NCBI RefSeq assembly: GCF_947501385.1
Contig: NZ_CANMVP010000022.1
Span: forward strand, 22,127 to 86,126
Source of the DNA: an uncultured Polaribacter sp.
Lineage (GTDB): Bacteria; Bacteroidota; Bacteroidia; Flavobacteriales; Flavobacteriaceae
DNA length: 64,000 nucleotides
Direction of reading: 5' to 3'
Both the position numbers and the translations under genes were made by a program. Under the pieces are notes generated by a model. The model was not told the DNA's origin, made no database searches, and saw only the letters and a list, made by a program, of their open reading frames with translations. Shown here one piece after another: positions 61,922-64,000 of the stretch; within the stretch, counting starts at the first letter, position 1, and each line of letters begins with the position of its first letter.

Positions 61922-62341
61922 ATGAAAACAGCAGGCTATTCTGGAACACCCTTAGCAAAAAAATTAGGCATAAAACAAGGATGTTCTGTCTTAGTTCTTA
62001 ATGCACCAAAACCTTATTTAGAATTTTTTTATGAATTCCCTAGTGACATTAAAATTAACAATATGCCATCTGGTAATGAAAAGGTTGATTTTATACATCT
62101 CTTTGTCACTACTTGGAATGAATTAAAAGAATATTATCCTACAGCAAAAGATCATTTAGAAATGAATGGTATTCTTTGGATAAGCTGGCCGAAAAAAACT
62201 TCTATCTTAAAATCTGAACTTGGCAAGTTTGATATTATTAATTATGGATTAGATAATGGTTTGGTTGATGTGAAAGTAGCTGCTATTGATGACGATTGGA
62301 GTGGGCATAAATTTGTTTATCGGTTAAAGGACAGAACCTAA
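61922..62341 (+). CDS. DUF3052 protein
   Basis: A 139-aa soluble protein with the DUF3052 pattern: AGYSGTPLAKKLGIKQGCSV at the start and GILWISWPKKTSIL further on. The family is common in small stress-linked operons and has no known activity. It is the last gene of the plus-strand run; a convergent gene starts its 3' end 1 base away. Confidence 0.88.
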   Translation: MKTAGYSGTPLAKKLGIKQGCSVLVLNAPKPYLEFFYEFPSDIKINNMPSGNEKVDFIHLFVTTWNELKEYYPTAKDHLEMNGILWISWPKKTSILKSELGKFDIINYGLDNGLVDVKVAAIDDDWSGHKFVYRLKDRT

Positions 62342-62342
62342 A

Positions 62343-62840
62343 CTACTTTTCTTTTTTGTTATAAAAAGCTTCAGCAAATTTAAACTCTTTATCTTTTTGT
62401 CTGATAAAATCGGTTACCTTTATTTGCCCGCTTTCTAATATCAAATAAAGACTTTTACCTACTTCCGTTTCAGGCGTACCCCAATCTACCATAAGTTGGT
62501 TTTTGGATAATTTCCCTTTTAATGGAAATGTAATTCCACGAGAATCAAACCAAGTACCCACAAAAGTGGAATCACTCAACACTTTGTAATATGCAGTTGC
62601 TTTTAGAGTTATTTTTTTGTCTTTAACCGCTCTTTGATTTTTGAATTCTAACTTATAAAAGTTATTATCCAGGACTTTTTGCCAATTCATCTTAAAGGTT
62701 GCTGGAGAACCGATGAGTGTTCCTTTTCCTTCCCAAACTTTATCTTTTACTTGATCAAAAAAAGTTTGAGATAAGGTCTTATTCACTGCTAATAAAGATA
62801 AAATAAATGTAAAAAATAAAGCTTTCATATTTGACAACAT
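62343..62840 (-). CDS. Secreted hypothetical protein (about 161-165 aa)
   Basis: An exported protein with a signal peptide (ALFFTFILSLLAVNKTLSQ). The mature part is beta-rich; KDKVWEGKGTLIGSPATFKMNW suggests a lipocalin-like sheet. A start at the second Met (KALFF) would remove four residues. No family was recognised. Confidence 0.7.
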   Translation of the reverse strand: MLSNMKALFFTFILSLLAVNKTLSQTFFDQVKDKVWEGKGTLIGSPATFKMNWQKVLDNNFYKLEFKNQRAVKDKKITLKATAYYKVLSDSTFVGTWFDSRGITFPLKGKLSKNQLMVDWGTPETEVGKSLYLILESGQIKVTDFIRQKDKEFKFAEAFYNKKEK

Positions 62841-63056
62841 TTTAAATTATTATTACTATAAATATTATATATTATTTCTGAATTAAGATTTTTTCTTTTT
62901 ATAAAATTATCAAAACTTAAAATCAAATAACTTGTTCAGACAAAAAAACTACATGGTTGCAATTATAGCCATTAAAACCCTTTGAAAATTGTAAAAAAGC
63001 GAAATTTAAAAATCCTACTTATATCTATTTGAGATTCAAGTTTTATTGAAATTATT

Positions 63057-63866
63057 TTAAAAATATAAATTTGAAGTTAGGTATGCCATTTTGTGCTCCT
63101 CTTTATTAAGGTACTTATAAAAATCGTTCGGTAATAAACCTGTTAGATTTTTTAACTCATGGATAAAGTGCGACTGATCATAATACCCATTTGGTATGAT
63201 TGTATTTAAATCTTTACCATTTAATATCTGAAATGTATGATATTGCATTTTAACTATTCGGCTATACGCTTTAGCTGTCAACCCAAAATTATGGTTAAAA
63301 AGTTGTTGTAGTCTTCTTTGAGAAATGTTTAATTGATTTGATAAATCCTCTATTTTTATATCGCCTCCGCTTTTCATAAGCAAATGTAATGCATGGGTAA
63401 TTCTTTTACTTATCGGGTTTTTAGCACTACTTGCCAAAAGTATATTATCAACAAATTTCAACACTTCACTACTAGCAATCGGGCTACTAATCAATTCTTC
63501 TAGTTGTAGTGATAGTTCAGGTTTAAAATCGTTAAGAGAAACTATTTCATTTAGAAACTCTGATGCCGGTACCCCAAAAAGATAAGGAATAGCATAAGGT
63601 TGAAGCTGTATGGTTAATGCTCTGCGAATATAACTCATTTTAATATTAAAAAAAGTCATGTTAGAACCTGCTAAATAACTTTTCGTTTGGTACTCATTAC
63701 CCTTATTAGTAATCGAAAATGGATCACCATCAATAATATTTATAAATGAATAACCTACAGGAAAAGATTTTAAGTCGACATTAAACACTCCATTTTCTTC
63801 AACTATCCACATATGTTTTATATAGTTTCTTAATAACTTCGAAGGAAAATGAGTTACAACTTTCAT
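63057..63866 (-). CDS. AraC-family transcriptional regulator
   Basis: A 269-aa regulator. The N-terminal ~150 residues form an effector domain of the DUF6597-type; the C-terminus (about 175-265) has two AraC helix-turn-helices: IEDLSNQLNISQRRLQQLFN and NGYYDQSHFIHELKNLTG. It lies divergent to nothing visible; the 190-base gap to its left separates it from the 62.3 kb gene. Confidence 0.9.
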   Translation of the reverse strand: MKVVTHFPSKLLRNYIKHMWIVEENGVFNVDLKSFPVGYSFINIIDGDPFSITNKGNEYQTKSYLAGSNMTFFNIKMSYIRRALTIQLQPYAIPYLFGVPASEFLNEIVSLNDFKPELSLQLEELISSPIASSEVLKFVDNILLASSAKNPISKRITHALHLLMKSGGDIKIEDLSNQLNISQRRLQQLFNHNFGLTAKAYSRIVKMQYHTFQILNGKDLNTIIPNGYYDQSHFIHELKNLTGLLPNDFYKYLNKEEHKMAYLTSNLYF

Positions 63867-64000
63867 CTTAAAATAAATATCTATATGTTAATTTGATTCA
63901 TTTTTAATAGCAAAATTTACAATAAATTTATTGAGTTATACGTTTAGCTTCTGTTTTATTAATTTTTGATATACTGGCTTTTCTTCAACCATCCTACAAA

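Noticed and set aside
63936..64000. Possible tail of a minus-strand gene entering from the right edge
   Set aside because: Two frames stay open for only 13 and 20 codons; neither can be recognised.
1..64000. CRISPR array, tRNA, rRNA or riboswitch
   Set aside because: No regularly spaced direct repeats, tRNA cloverleaf, rRNA stretch or known riboswitch core was noticed when reading both strands; a dedicated search could still find a weak one.

Overview
The window looks like a chromosome segment of a marine member of the Flavobacteriaceae (Bacteroidota), probably close to Polaribacter or Tenacibaculum. The genus is inferred, not shown. The DNA is very AT-rich. Many genes are preceded by the Bacteroidota -7 promoter box TAnnTTTG and lack a clear Shine-Dalgarno. 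Several genes start with TTG or GTG. The gene set fits: kdsB and outer-membrane lipoproteins (Gram-negative envelope), bshC (bacillithiol), rlmF, rimO, a DUF1343 protein, YHYH and CotH proteins, and an SbtA-type bicarbonate transporter. No rRNA, tRNA, CRISPR array or prophage was seen.

Layout. 0-0.6 kb: the tail of a Toprim/JetD-like gene cut by the window edge. 0.7-2.8 kb: DEAD-box helicase and VIT-type metal transporter. 2.9-6.0 kb (minus): a tight four-gene operon of coiled-coil protein, 271-aa partner, Ras/Rab-like GTPase and hybrid histidine kinase. 6.1-10.3 kb: MBL hydrolase, a conserved 482-aa protein, and an ECF sigma / membrane protein / Spy-like operon. 10.4-21.1 kb: housekeeping genes (kdsB, HAD phosphatase, OmpA lipoprotein, valS, aminotransferase, murB) mixed with small membrane proteins. 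21.1-26.9 kb (minus): a run of secreted proteins (SCO, MORN-like, YHYH, CotH kinase, EF-hand) and a second ECF sigma / membrane protein / Spy-like operon. 27-30 kb: glycosyltransferase, third ECF sigma factor and a divergent NRAMP transporter. 30.1-31.4 kb: a toxin-antitoxin pair and an IS200 element. 31.6-35.5 kb: lipA, dipeptidase and a cystathionine beta-synthase-like enzyme. 35.6-38.8 kb: inverted mobile repeats, then the sbtA locus with a divergent LysR regulator. 38.8-57.6 kb: envelope and translation genes (LolC/E-like permease, DUF1343, sterol desaturase, argS, lpdA, LysM, rlmF, bshC, M14 peptidase, rimO, amidase) separated by many short palindromic repeats. 58.2-63.9 kb: a lipoprotein, a run of small soluble enzymes (SRPBCC, VOC, DUF1801, DUF3052), secreted proteins and an AraC regulator.

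How the genes work together. The GTPase operon reads as one signalling module. Two separate loci repeat the same three-gene plan (ECF sigma factor, single-pass membrane protein, Spy/CpxP-like periplasmic protein), which suggests two envelope-stress circuits. sbtA has two unknown small genes upstream, a terminator-like hairpin just before its start, and a divergent LysR gene, which suggests regulated bicarbonate uptake.

The most unusual feature is the load of short palindromic repeats. They fill intergenic gaps, nest inside one another, and in two cases sit in frame inside essential tRNA-synthetase genes: a clear 87-bp element in valS and a shorter one in argS. The two candidates for little-described biology are the GTPase/histidine-kinase operon and these translated repeat insertions.
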